The notes: generated by a model from the sequence alone, not told the origin. Positions 31,587 through 41,789 are shown, counted from the first letter of the stretch. The stretch: 49,687 bases of DNA from Phycomyces blakesleeanus NRRL 1555(-) (GCF_001638985.1 NW_017265159.1:673113-722799), one strand, 5' to 3'. Translations and numbers: made by a program.

Positions 31587-32309
31587 AATGTGCATGACTT
31601 TGCTCTGCCTGCTCAAATCGACTAAGCCACCATTTTGTTGACGTTTAACCCCAAGTCCGATGGTTGGTGCGGTTTCCGTGTATTTTCACACCTGAAAGAG
31701 GGTGGAGAGGATCAGTTTCCTTTGGTGAAGAAGATGTTGGCCACGATGGCAACCCACGGTAAACTTTACGAGCACAACTTTGGCATGGATGTTGCTGAAG
31801 TGACAGAGGTCATTGCCTTTGGCTCCGAGATTGACCCTGCTCTTGGGGAAAATATCCCATCTTGCCCTTCCTCTATGTGGTTCTCTGCACCAGACTGTGC
31901 TCAGATAATAGCTGACACCTATAACGAGCCTGTTTGTGTGTACTCGGACGATCGGAGCGTCTTGCCTGTAACTTTCCTTCCCCTCCATGATCGGAAGCCT
32001 CTCAAAAGAAAGCCATTGCCGATGGTCTTGCACCATGTACATGGGTGCCACTGGACAACAATTAAAGTGAAGCCTCATGTACATCGGTCCTGGCCTAAGG
32101 TAAATGCGCTGTATTTTGATGCTATCCGTAGAGGGAGTATCATTGACTGCTTTTCCACAAGTTGGAATCATTGGGGTCAGTTCCCAAAGAACAAGTCTTA
32201 TCTTTTACCCTCCACTACTACAACTACTACAATTACTACTACTGCCACTAAATCTCCTACAAATTCTCCCGTAAATTCTTCCGATATTATTGACCTCACA
32301 CATATATAA
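31587..32309 (+). pseudogene. OTU-like cysteine protease domain linked to the MULE
   Basis: OTU enzymes cleave ubiquitin-type conjugates. The frame 31626-32309 has DGWCGFRVFSHL, equivalent to the DGxC Asp/Cys box, and ends its core with HHVHGCHWTTIKV, where HW would supply the catalytic His. Between them AQIIADTYNEPVCVYSDD and VTFLPL fit OTU strands. There is no ATG before the Cys box. Upstream in the same frame a TAA (31623-31625) interrupts HDFALPAQID and ATILLTFNPKS, which together look like the normal lead-in to an OTU domain. This suggests it was once the C-terminal part of the transposase protein rather than a free gene. A T-rich low-complexity tail (TTTTTTITTTAT) ends at 32309. Confidence 0.65.
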
Positions 32310-33160
32310 CTTATCTATCTTTCTATCTTTTAATATACTTTACTCCTATTTTTTTCTTTAATTTTTTAACAAACACAATTGCACCCAGTCTGTCTTTAAT
32401 TTTAATGTTACATGTAAAACCCAGATACGAATATTATTGGCATCCAACTAATTGGAAGACTATATAATTGGCTTTTATTTTTTGGAGTACAAAGTCTGTG
32501 CATTTATAAGCAATCTGATTAAGATCTTCATCCAATCACAGACGTGAATTTTACCATAAAAGATGTAAAACAGAAACGACGCATAGCTTTTGATAGATTT
32601 CTGTCTTAATTCGAACGCTAAAGCTTGGATATTTTGCCGTATTGCTGAAAAAATACGTACATCTCTATATCCAAAATTTGAAGTTAATTTATTATGTTTT
32701 GGTTGAATAAACAAGCAAAATATACACTTTTTTTCACGTTTTTAACCATTTGAGATAGATTGTTTTTGCTAATAAATATCTTTTCTACATAATAATATGG
32801 TCTAAAACTTTTACTGAAACGATTTTTTACTATTTTCTATTGATATAAAGCATTTGCAAGTGATTTTTACTAATATTTTCAAATTGTTGTTTTTTTGTTC
32901 AATCTTTCACAAATGAAATGTACAGAACTTTTGTAATTCACTCATTAAACGTGATTCAAAAAATATTACAAAACAAACAAATACTCACTTTATGCAAAAA
33001 AAATCAACGAAACCAACCATCTTACTCTCATATTTCTATCTATTTTTTTGAACGAGTTATGAATTTTTTAAAAATAAATAAAAATGAAAATGAAAAGTTA
33101 CGGACAAATGTTCTTCCACTTTTGCATGATTTTTCTTAGTGAATAAAGACAAGTGATTAT
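32310..33160. other. AT-rich right arm of the MULE
   Basis: About 850 bp of AT-rich DNA without a supported gene lie between the OTU stop and the right fold-back terminus. Short ORFs here are low-complexity. Confidence 0.6.
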
Positions 33161-33318
33161 ACTGGATGGGGACAGGGTGTTACACACAGAAACGATGGAT
33201 GTCTGCCGGACAAGTTAAAAGTAGTCACGCCTCTAATTATCTGCCGGACTACTCACTATAAGCTTGTGTAACACCCTGTCCCCATCATCCAAAAACCCCC
33301 TGTCCCCTAAGATTTACG
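33161..33318 (-). repeat. Right fold-back terminus of the MULE
   Basis: The inner arm near 33161-33185 (GGATGGGGACAGGGTGTTAC) is inverted with respect to the outer arm at 33267-33291. About 80 nt separate them, including two direct copies of TCTGCCGGAC. The outermost 50 bp pair with the left terminus. Confidence 0.75.
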
Positions 33319-33327
33319 AAACTATAA
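33319..33327 (+). repeat. 9-bp target-site duplication, right copy
   Basis: AAACTATAA, identical to 28641-28649. Confidence 0.75.
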
Positions 33328-35071
33328 ATCGGTTAGTACTTCGTAAAGCCTCAAAGACTTGTCAACAATAGTAACAGTGAGAAGAAATAGAAAGAAAAAG
33401 ACTTTACGAAATAAAAACACAAGTTCGCATTAAAAAGAAATATTAGTAGGTATGACTGTTTCTGGCATAAGCTCAGATCCAAGGTACAGAGTTCATAGGG
33501 TTTGTTTGACCCTCTAGTTGATTTTTCTTTAATCAAGCAAGTAGTTCTCTTTATTCGGAAATCAAGATGGTTTCCTGGGTTGACGACTAGACTTTCATCT
33601 TCAAAATATTTCTCTAGAGCCAAAATAGGATAGAGATATTCTAAACTTGGTAAGTGCTAGATGGTGTTCAAAAATCTGACATTTCTTTCCAAAATAAGGC
33701 AGCTTGTTTCAAATACTTGTAGATTTTTTTCTACAGTGATTGGATCTAGAGAGGACTGCTGAAGATGCTTTAAACAATACTATTTTGATTGTCATTAATA
33801 AATAAATAAAACACACTCTCCGCAGTATCCAATTTTCTCTATATTGAGATACTAATCCATAAAAAATTCTGAATATCTCAAACAAATCTTGTAAAAATTA
33901 AATTTTCCCAAAAAACCATATTCTTTAATATGTCTGCTTAAAATAAAACTTTTGAAATTTGTATTCAATTGATTAATACATTCAAAGGCTTTGTGTATTA
34001 TATTACAATACACATTATGGAAAAGTTTCATTTATTTACTTTATTGCCTTTGCCCACAGTTCCATCGCATGCTGTTTTTTTTTTATCTTTATAAACTCCA
34101 TATGCTTAATGGCTCTACTGTCCAACACATCAAATCAATTTGTTTCCAATAACTCTTTGCATCATTTTTTTCTTAAATTTTAGCTTTGGTAAATAAATAT
34201 AGATATATACCCTCTCATATTTATTTCGCTTCCCACTTATTGCTTTATATAATATTTATGTGCGTAATGAATGAATGAACAAACAAAAATAAATAAATAG
34301 AAAAATAAACGTAATGATTACTACATTATATATATATATATATATATGTTAAAATTCTTTGGGCATTGTTTTTTGTTTAATTGTGATTAAATTGTATATG
34401 TTTATATATATAATTCCTAAAAGAAGAGTTGTTTTTGTTTGGCTGTAAATAATGCTACTGCTTGATCTTATACAAATTGAAATCAAGGTATCTAGTTAAA
34501 AGACAAAGGCTAACAAAAAATGAATATACCAAGTTTGTTAGTTTGTCTATAACATATAACAGCTTTGACGACTAAGAAATTAATCTAATCAAATGTGTTA
34601 TTATAAGAAATCAATGAACAAACAAACTCGGATTTCAGACCCGGTCTCAAATTAAGTACCTTTAAAAAAATGGAGAAAGGATACTCTTGAATTTATTGAC
34701 CTAAAAAAATTTTAATATGATCAATATACACATACTTCTACAGCTAAGTTAATAAAATATATAGACTCACTTTCTGACTTTGCAATATTATAATTTTTTA
34801 TTGGGTCGGCTGTCAGATGGCAGGTGATAATATTTACTTAAGTAAATTATTTCAATACAAAAATAATTTATTTTAATTATGAAGGTGTTCAAAAGAACAA
34901 ATTCAAGGACAAGGGCTTAATCTCAGTACTTCGTAGCAACAAAAGTCACTCGAACACTTACAATACCCCGTCAGTTACACGCTGCTTGCATGTAATATAT
35001 CAATACTCCATACTAGTATTACTATGTAGCTCTGAAGGTACTCGCCTTTCAGCGGATACGAACAAAGACAC
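33328..35071. other. Gene-poor AT-rich spacer
   Basis: About 1.7 kb without a supported gene. There is a TA microsatellite at about 34326-34347 and scattered A/T homopolymers. Base composition becomes more GC-rich after about 34950 as the rDNA-derived repeats begin. Confidence 0.6.
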
Positions 35072-35099
35072 AATATGCTTTTCAGCTCAAAAGCATATT
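35072..35099. repeat. Perfect 11-bp stem hairpin
   Basis: AATATGCTTTT and AAAAGCATATT form a perfect inverted repeat around the 6-nt loop CAGCTC. It sits just left of the 840-bp repeats. Confidence 0.75.
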
Positions 35100-35982
35100 T
35101 ATACTCATATAGTGTATGAGCAACACATATAGTATGGTTTCCAGCATCAGCTCTGGCTTATGGTTGTTTAGCCATTTCCTAACCAATGGGGGCTTCACAG
35201 CATTTACTGTAAAGCCTAATCCCATACTATGGTTAAAGAGCAATAAGAGCAGTGGTTTCTCATTGGCGCCGAAGCTCCCACTTATCTGTACCCCTTATGT
35301 CTTTTTACCAAGTCAAGCTCAACAAGGTCTTATTTCCTTGCCAATTCTACCAAGTTTACAAACTTGGCTATTATTATTGTACTCACCAAGTACAATTATT
35401 CCACACATAGTATATTTGCTAGTTTTTTTCTTTTTTTCGGCACAAAGGCCAGGAAGAAAATCGTGACCACAGTTCCCCCTTCAGGTACGGTGGTGAGCCG
35501 TACCGTCCGGATTCCTCTCTCTACCGCTCCTACTGGTAGCAGATTTGAGCCGTCGCCAACACGGACAAAGTGCCCGTGTCCATACGGTCAAACGGTTCGA
35601 CACCAAGTCGCTCTACTAAAGAGAGGTACCAGGTAGTGGGGTATCCCCTAAAAACTCCCTTGATCCACCGGGATGAGACTGAAGCCGTTGGTCATACCAC
35701 TCGGGCCGGCTTCGGATGCATTATACTAGGACATATAGTCCTTGATGGCTCCTACTTCCTGTAGAGACCCTACAGGTGTCCTCATAGCCATACCACATAC
35801 CCCATAAACGCGCCCTAGATACAACGTTCGGAGCATGCGGTGGTTAGGGTAATAACCACGACCGGACTCGAAAGCCCTGGAAGAGCTATATCCATAACCT
35901 TGTCTCTCCACCCAAGAGACAGTATAATACATTCGGGGGCGTTGGCAACAGCCTCGCCCTCGTGTGGATATGGTTCAGCATA

Positions 35983-36027
35983 GAATCTGGCCTAAAGGCG
36001 TTCAGCCATCATCCTGCAGATTGAACC
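35983..36027 (-). pseudogene. 28S rRNA 3'-end fragment (copy 1)
   Basis: The minus strand reads TGCAGGATGATGGCTGAACG followed by CCTTTAGGCCAGATTCTATG, closely resembling the conserved 28S segment with GGATTATGGCTGAACGCC and AAGTCAGAATCCATG. It is immediately preceded (minus strand) by a 9-bp-stem hairpin. Confidence 0.6.
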
Positions 36028-36823
36028 TTCACGGTATTGACCGTGAAGCCCAATCTAACACGCCTCTTCACTGAAAAGACAATAAGAGGAGTGGTTTCTC
36101 ATTGGCGCCGAAGCTCCCACTTATCTGTACCCCTTATGTCTTTTTACCAAGTCAAGCTCAACAAGGTCTTATTTCCTTGCCAATTCTACCAAGTTTACAA
36201 ACTTGGCTATTATTATTGTACTCACCAAGTACAATTATTCCACACATAGTATATTTGCTAGTTTTTTTTTCTTTTTTTCGGCACAAAGGCCAGGAAGAAA
36301 ATCGTGACCACAGTTCCCCCTTCAGGTACGGTGGTGAGCCGTACCGTCCGGATTCCTCTCTCTACCACTCCTACTGGTAGCAGATTTGAGCCGTCGCCAA
36401 CACGGACAAAGTGCCCGTGTCCATACGGTCAAACGGTTCGACACCAAGTCGCTCTACTAAAGAGAGGTACCAGGTAGTGGGGTATCCCCTAAAAACTCCC
36501 TTGATCCACCGGGATGAGACTGAAGCCGTTGGTCATACCACTCGGGCCGGCTTCGGATGCATTATACTAGGACATATAGTCCTTGATGGCTCCTACTTCC
36601 TGTAGAGACCCTACAGGTGTCCTCATAGCCATACCACATACCCCATAAACGCGCCCTAGATACAACGTTCGGAGCATGCGGTGGTTAGGGTAATAACCAC
36701 AACCGGACTCGAAAGCCCTTGAAGGGCTATACCCATAACCTTTTCTCTCCACCCAAGAGACAGTATAATACATTCGGGGGCGTTGGCAACAGTCTCGCCC
36801 TCGTGTGGATCTGGTTCAGCATA

Positions 36824-36868
36824 GAATCTGGCCTAAAGACGTTCAGCCATCATCCTGCAGATTGAACC
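36824..36868 (-). pseudogene. 28S rRNA 3'-end fragment (copy 2)
   Basis: Second copy of the same 28S-like block, 841 bp further on, at the equivalent place in the next unit. Confidence 0.6.
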
Positions 36869-37188
36869 TTCACGGTATTGACCGTGAAGCCTAATCCCAC
36901 ATGACATTTCAATAAAAAGACGCTAAGAATAGTGGCGGTGGTTTTTCATTGGCGCCGAAGCTCCCACCTATCTACACTACTTATGTTTTTTTACCATGTC
37001 ATGCTGAACAAGGTCTTCTTTTCTTGCTACTTCTTCCATACCAATTTCTTTGGCTATCATTCTTGCGAATAGCCTACTCGTCTGCTCTAGATTTCCGTCT
37101 GATCAATGACGGAACAATCGTACTACTACATGCACATTTGCGACTTCCCCTCTTCACCCGCCGTTACTAGGGGAAGCCTTGGTTAATT

Positions 37189-38310
37189 CTTTTCTTCTGC
37201 TGACCGAATGTTTCGGTCAGCAGGGAATTCGACCTTATTTCAGGTCGAATTTTAATTTGTTTTAAAAGAAAATTATAGATGGCTTAAAAGCCAAGTTTTA
37301 TTAGGTCTTGCAACCGTTATTATGTGCCCAGATAAAACTAGCACCAGCATCTATTGCCTTTGGTAACTTTTCTAGTTTTTCTGCTACCAGCAACGACATT
37401 TTTTTTTCTTTTCTTCTGCTGACCGAATGTTTCGGTTCAGCAGGGAATTCGACCTTATTTCAGGTCGAATTTTAATTTGTTTTAAAAGAAAATTATAGAT
37501 GGCTTAAAAGCCAAGTTTTATTAGGTCTTGCAACCGTTATTATGTGCCCAGATAAAACTAGCACCAGCATCTATTGCCTTTGGTAACTTTTCTAGTTTTT
37601 CTGCTACCAGCAACGACATTTTTTTTTCTTTTCTTCTGCTGACCGAATGTTTCGGTTCAGCAGGGAATTCGACCTTATTTCAGGTCGAATTTTAATTTGT
37701 TTTAAAAGAAAATTATAGATGGCTTAAAAGCCAAGTTTTATTAGGTCTTGCAACCGTTATTATGTGCCCAGATAAAACTAGCACCAGCATCTATTGCCTT
37801 TGGTAACTTTTCTAGTTTTTCTGCTACCAGCAACAACATTTTTTTTTCTTTTCTTCTGCTGACCGAATGTTTCGGTTCAGCAGGGAATTCGACCTTATTT
37901 CAGGTCGAATTTTAATTTGTTTTAAAATAAAATTATAGATGGCTTAAAAGCCAAGTTTTATTAGGTCTTGCAACCGTTATTATGTGCCCAGATAAAACTA
38001 GCACCAGCATCTATTGCCTTTGGTAACTTTTCTAGTTTTTCTGCTACCAGCAACAACATTTTTTTTTCTTTTCTTCTGCTGACCGAATGTTTCGGTTCAG
38101 CAGGGAATTCGACCTTATTTCAGGTCGAATTTTTATTTGTTTTAAAAGAAAGTTATAGATGGCTTAAAAGCCAAGTTTTATTAGTTCATTGAACAGTTAT
38201 TACGTGCCCTGATAAAGGCGGCACCGGCATTTATAGCCTTTGGTAATTTTTATAAAGCTTTTCCGCTATCATCAACAATATTCTTTTCTTTTCTTCCACT
38301 GACTGAATGT
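37189..38310 (-). repeat. Five to six 220-bp tandem repeats with three hairpins each
   Basis: The landmark GACCGAATG occurs at 37202, 37421, 37641, 37861 and 38081, and as GACTGAATG at 38301, a period of 219-220 bp. The first five units are nearly identical and the last is diverged. Each unit has three inverted repeats in a row: GCTGACCGAA with TTCGGTTCAGC, ATTCGACCT with AGGTCGAAT, and TGGCTT with AAGCCA. The minus strand of each good unit also has a 32-codon ORF, for example 37301-37399, containing LPKAIDAGASFIWAHNNG. The array lies on the 3' side of the 18S pseudogene. Confidence 0.9.
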
Positions 38311-38574
38311 TTCAGCTCAATGGGGAATTTCATTAAGATGAATATTTCAGTATATAAATACTGATTTTGCTCTATCAATAATCAAAGAGCTTGAATAAAC
38401 AGCTTGCTTTTCAACCTTGCGGTCATGTTTAACTTCTAGTAGTTCAACTAGATTCAGTTCTTCAGTAGCATCTGATGAGACCCGCTTTAGACGGGTCTGT
38501 TTACGGATCAGCTCGACATTTCAATGCCAAGCTATCTTTAAATCCCAAGATACAAGACGTTTCACATAATTTTG
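38311..38574. other. Transition between 220-bp repeats and 18S pseudogene
   Basis: It contains a hairpin near 38479-38498 (GACCCG and CGGGTC arms) and no ORF of merit. In rDNA order it corresponds to the 18S 3' end or ITS1 position, but I recognise neither. Confidence 0.4.
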
Positions 38575-39140
38575 TTAGACTATTAGAACAACGTAAACGC
38601 TGAACTATAGATAACATTGTTACCAAGCTCAATTCCCAGCACAACATAGTTTAAAAGTACTACTCAAGGTTGTAGACTCATTGACTATGTCAGTGTAGCG
38701 CGCATTCAACCCAAAACATCTAAGGGTATCTCAATGCCATTGAGTGTCCCTGTTTTGGGTCAAATTAACCGCAGGCCCCACTCCTTGTGGTGCCCTTCCG
38801 TCAACTCCTTTTAGTTTCAGCCTTTCTCTTTGGAATCGAACCCTAATTCACCATTACCCGTGGTAGACAATGTAAGCTTATATCTTACAATCTTAACCTG
38901 ATAGGGCAGAAAATCGAATGAGCCTTCCCAGCACAAGGCCATCCGATCAGCATTTTATTATTATGAACCACCAAGAAACTGGCCTTAAGACCGGATTGGC
39001 TTTTACCTAATAAGTGCACCCCTTCCGAAGTCGAGGCTTTTATTGCACATATCAGCTCTATAATTACCACGGCTATCCAAGTAGTAATGCTTTGACATGT
39101 AGATAATAGCTCATTTAATGAGCCATTATTTCCCTGGTAC
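38575..39140 (-). pseudogene. 18S rRNA pseudogene with large internal deletions
   Basis: Read on the minus strand, the order follows eukaryotic 18S rRNA: AATGGCTCATTAAATGAGCT, TTACTACTTGGATAGCCGTG, ACTTCGGAAGGGGTGCACTT, GGCCTTGTGCTGGG, GAATTAGGGTTCGATTCC, then directly GGCTGAAACTAAAAGGAGTT, GGGGCCTGCGGTTAATTTGA, GAATGCGCGCTACACTGACA and ACTATGTTGTGCTGGG. Roughly 700 nt normally lying between the TTCGATTCC and GGCTGAAAC landmarks are missing (junction near 38828), and there is another deletion near 38725-38760. Substitutions also hit universally conserved stretches. It cannot encode a functional 18S. Confidence 0.85.
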
Positions 39141-39599
39141 AAATCCAATAAATTGGATATGTAGATTATTAGCAGAACCAAGTCTACCCCCCAACAAATG
39201 TTCCCAAAAATCCGCCGAAGCAAAAGTATATGGTTCGAAATATGCGTCGGGAGACCAGCAGACTTTTTTATTAAAGAATAAAATCTCTACTGATCCGAGC
39301 AAAAGAGGCGCCAGGCAACCTTGGGAAAGATATACCCCACGCATAGTACTCTCTGAAAAAGATTTTTGAAACAATTCCAAAATTAATTGTTATTGAGACT
39401 TCAATCATCCTTCTCATACATATAATAGGGGGGTCATTAGTAATCCCGCCAAAGGTTAAAAACGCTTACTTACACTTTTCAACTTTTTTTTTCTGAGATT
39501 GAATAATTAAGAGTGAAATTAAAATAATAATTCAACTTGTTCCAAATAAGGAAACGAATTGGTTCAAACGGTTCGCCCTCAGACCGGTTAATACAAGTT
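39141..39599. other. Sequence upstream of the 18S pseudogene
   Basis: On the minus strand this would be the 18S 5' end and external transcribed spacer. It includes a 7-bp inverted repeat near 39147-39162 (ATCCAAT, ATTGGAT). ORFs here overlap the rRNA homology and are not called. Confidence 0.4.
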
Positions 39600-41175
39600 G
39601 AGGTTAAATTTTAACTGGTTTTTGCCAGTTGGCTTAAATCTTTACCAGAATTAATTTTTTTGGCTTAAATACTAACCAGTTGACACAAGTTTGACTTGAA
39701 TGTTAACCAGTCGACACCAGTTAGCTCAACCGTTAACCAGTTGCTACCAGTTTGGCTAAAATGTTAATCGGTCGCTACCAGTTTAGCTTAACCGTTAACC
39801 AGTCGTCACCAGTTTAGCTTAACCGTTAACCAGTTGCCACCAGTTTGGCTAAAATGTTAACCAGTCGTCACCAGTTGGCTTAACCGTTAACCAGTCGTTA
39901 CCAGTTTGGCTAAAATGTTAATCGGTCGCTACCAGTTTGGCTTAACCGTTAACCAGTTGCTACCAGTTTGGCTAAAATGTTAATCGGTCGCTACCAGTTT
40001 GGCTTAACCGTTAACCAGTCGTTACCAGTTTGGGTAAAATGTTAACCAATCGTCACCAGTTGGCTTAACCGTTAACCAGTTGTTACCAGTTTGGCTAAAA
40101 TGTTAATCGGTCGCTACCAGTTTGGCTTAACCGTTAACCAGTCGTCACCAGTTTAGCTTAACCGTTAACCAGTTGCCACCAGTTTGGCTAAAATGTTAAC
40201 CAGTCGTCACCAGTTGGCTTAACCGTTAACCAGTCGTTACCAGTTTGGGTAAAATGTTAACCAGTCCACACCAGTTGGCTTAACCGTTAACTACTTGCTA
40301 CCAGTTTGGCTAAAGTGTTAATCGGTCGTCCCCAGTTGGCTTAATTGTTAACCAGTCGTCACCAGTTTAGCTTAACCGTTAACCAGTTTCCACCAGTTTG
40401 GCTAAAATGTTAACCAGTCCTCACCAGTTGGCTTAACCGTTAACTACTTGCTACCAGTTTGGCTAAAGTGTTAATCGGTCATCACCAGTTGGCTTAACTG
40501 TTAACCAGTCGTCACCAGTTTGGCTAAAGTGGTAATCGGTTATCACCAGTTGGCTTAACCGTTAACCAGTCCTTACCAGTTTGGCTAAAGTGTTAACCAG
40601 TCGTCACCAGTTTAGCTTAACCATTAACCAGTTGCTACCAGTTTGGCTAAAATGTTAATCGGTCGCTACCAGTTTGGCTTAACCGTTAACTAGTCGTTAC
40701 CAGTTTGGCTAAAATGTTAACCAATCGTCACCAGTTGGCTTAACCGTTAACCAGTTGTTACCAGTTTGGCTAAAGTGTTAATCGGTCGCTACTTGTTTAG
40801 CTTAACCGTTAACCAGTCGTTACCAGTTTAGCTAAAATGTTAACCAATCGTCACCAGTTTGGCTAAAGTAGTAATCAGTCGTTACCAGTTGGCTTAACCG
40901 TTAACCAGTCCTTACCAGTTTGGTTAAAGTGTTAACTAGTCGTCACCAGTTGACTCAACCGTTAACCAGTTGTTACCAGTTTGGCTTAAAAAATAACCAG
41001 TTTCTACCGATTTGGCTTAAATATTAACTGGTCGTTACTAGCTTGGCTTAAATGTTAACCGAAAGTTTTTTTTTTTACTTGAATGTTAAGTAGTTGTTAC
41101 CAGTTTGGCTAGAAAGTTAACCTGAATCGTTCCGGTTGACTGAAATGTTAATCAGAATTGATCCGTCTGGCTCAG
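39600..41175. repeat. 31-bp minisatellite array, about 50 units
   Basis: The unit is about 31 bp (30-31) and reads TTAACCAGTNGNTACCAGTT followed by TGGCT and either AAAATG or TAACCG. The two ending types alternate irregularly, and the outer 200 bp on each side are more diverged. It lies on the 5' (upstream) side of the 18S pseudogene, the place of rDNA spacer repeats. Confidence 0.9.
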
Positions 41176-41354
41176 ATTGAGATATACGAATAAGATGTGA
41201 AAAGAGAATAATAGACATTGTAATAGTATGGTTTATTTAAGAAATATGATTATAACTGCTTATATGGATATTCGGTTTCCTAATTTAAAATATTCATCCA
41301 TTAATGGTTGGTTGTCCCTGAAGCAGTGTGAAGTGTACTAGTGACTGGCGTGTG

Positions 41355-41789
41355 TTACATCCCTGAAATGTGCCCTTGCCTGTCTCATTGGCAATTGCAG
41401 TATCCGTTCTTGTTTATGGGCTTGTATTTCACTCAATTGTGGTATATATATATATCACACATATAATTACTACGATCAACTTGTTATACCAGAGCGTTGT
41501 ATAATCATATGCTTTTATACAGCTGGATTTTGCATAAACCAAACAATTTGAAGCAATGCAGATGGTATCACACCAAATCCCATCGAATTTTTTTAGTTCA
41601 GTCTCTCCAGGTAGCATTGTCGCTTTCGAGCTGGGTTGTTTTTCAAATGCCATAACACAGCCAAAAACTGTCAAACCTGCTGGGGATCGTAAGCTAAAAT
41701 AAACAAGAATAGAAATATGACAGAAAGATAAATAACGTTTATTGAATGATTTTTTTTCGTTCACATCTTTTCTAAACCTACTCAGCCAT
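41355..41789 (-). CDS. Possible small three-exon gene, function unknown
   Basis: A conservative splice model joins an 8-nt first exon (41789-41782, ATGGCTGA), an 88-nt intron (GTAGGT to TTTTAG), exon 2 (41693-41490), a 110-nt intron (GTATAA to GACAG) and exon 3 (41379-41355, ending in TAA). The product is about 78 aa, with LRSPAGLTVFGCVMAFEK, LKKFDGIWCDTICIASN and SSCIKAYDYTTLWQGHIS. It looks protein-like but is not recognised, and it may be the first part of a broken larger gene. The alternative is a chance ORF in AT-rich DNA. Confidence 0.3.

Larger units (their letters stand above)
28650..33318 (+). mobile_element. MULE-type DNA transposon with transposase and OTU protease domain
   Basis: A 4669-bp element delimited by terminal inverted repeats of about 50 bp and a 9-bp target duplication. 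Both ends share ATCTTAGGGGAC, GGGGGTTTTTGG and ATGGGGAC blocks in inverted orientation. Inside are a FAR1/MULE/SWIM transposase frame with small 3' exons, an OTU-like domain, and a 1-kb AT-rich right arm. The coding part now has a one-base frameshift and several stops, so this copy is probably non-autonomous. Confidence 0.85.
35138..37060 (-). repeat. About 840-bp tandem units with 28S 3'-end pieces and dense hairpins
   Basis: Two nearly identical units (about 35194-36027 and 36028-36868) are bordered by a degenerate end of a preceding unit (35138-35193) and a partial next unit (36869-37060). Read on the minus strand each unit has a block like the 28S rRNA 3' region: ATGGCTGAACGCCT, then CAGATTCTATGCTGAACC. 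Each unit also has many short perfect inverted repeats, for example 35484-35504, 35758-35776, 35840-35859, 35902-35920 and 36027-36048. Predicted peptides in this region are translations of the repeat and are not called. Confidence 0.8.

Noticed and set aside
33351..33623. 90-codon minus-strand ORF right of the MULE
   Set aside because: I tried to join it with the left flank across the 9-bp target site to recover a disrupted gene, but a stop lies in the needed frame.
35530..35610. A-box/B-box-like pattern in the 840-bp repeat
   Set aside because: GGTTCGACACC resembles a B box, but the A-box match is poor and no cloverleaf can be drawn.
38885..39380. ORFs on both strands over the 18S-like region
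   Set aside because: They are translations of rRNA-derived sequence.
37189..41175. CRISPR array
   Set aside because: The repeats are contiguous tandem units without unique spacers, and the setting is eukaryotic.
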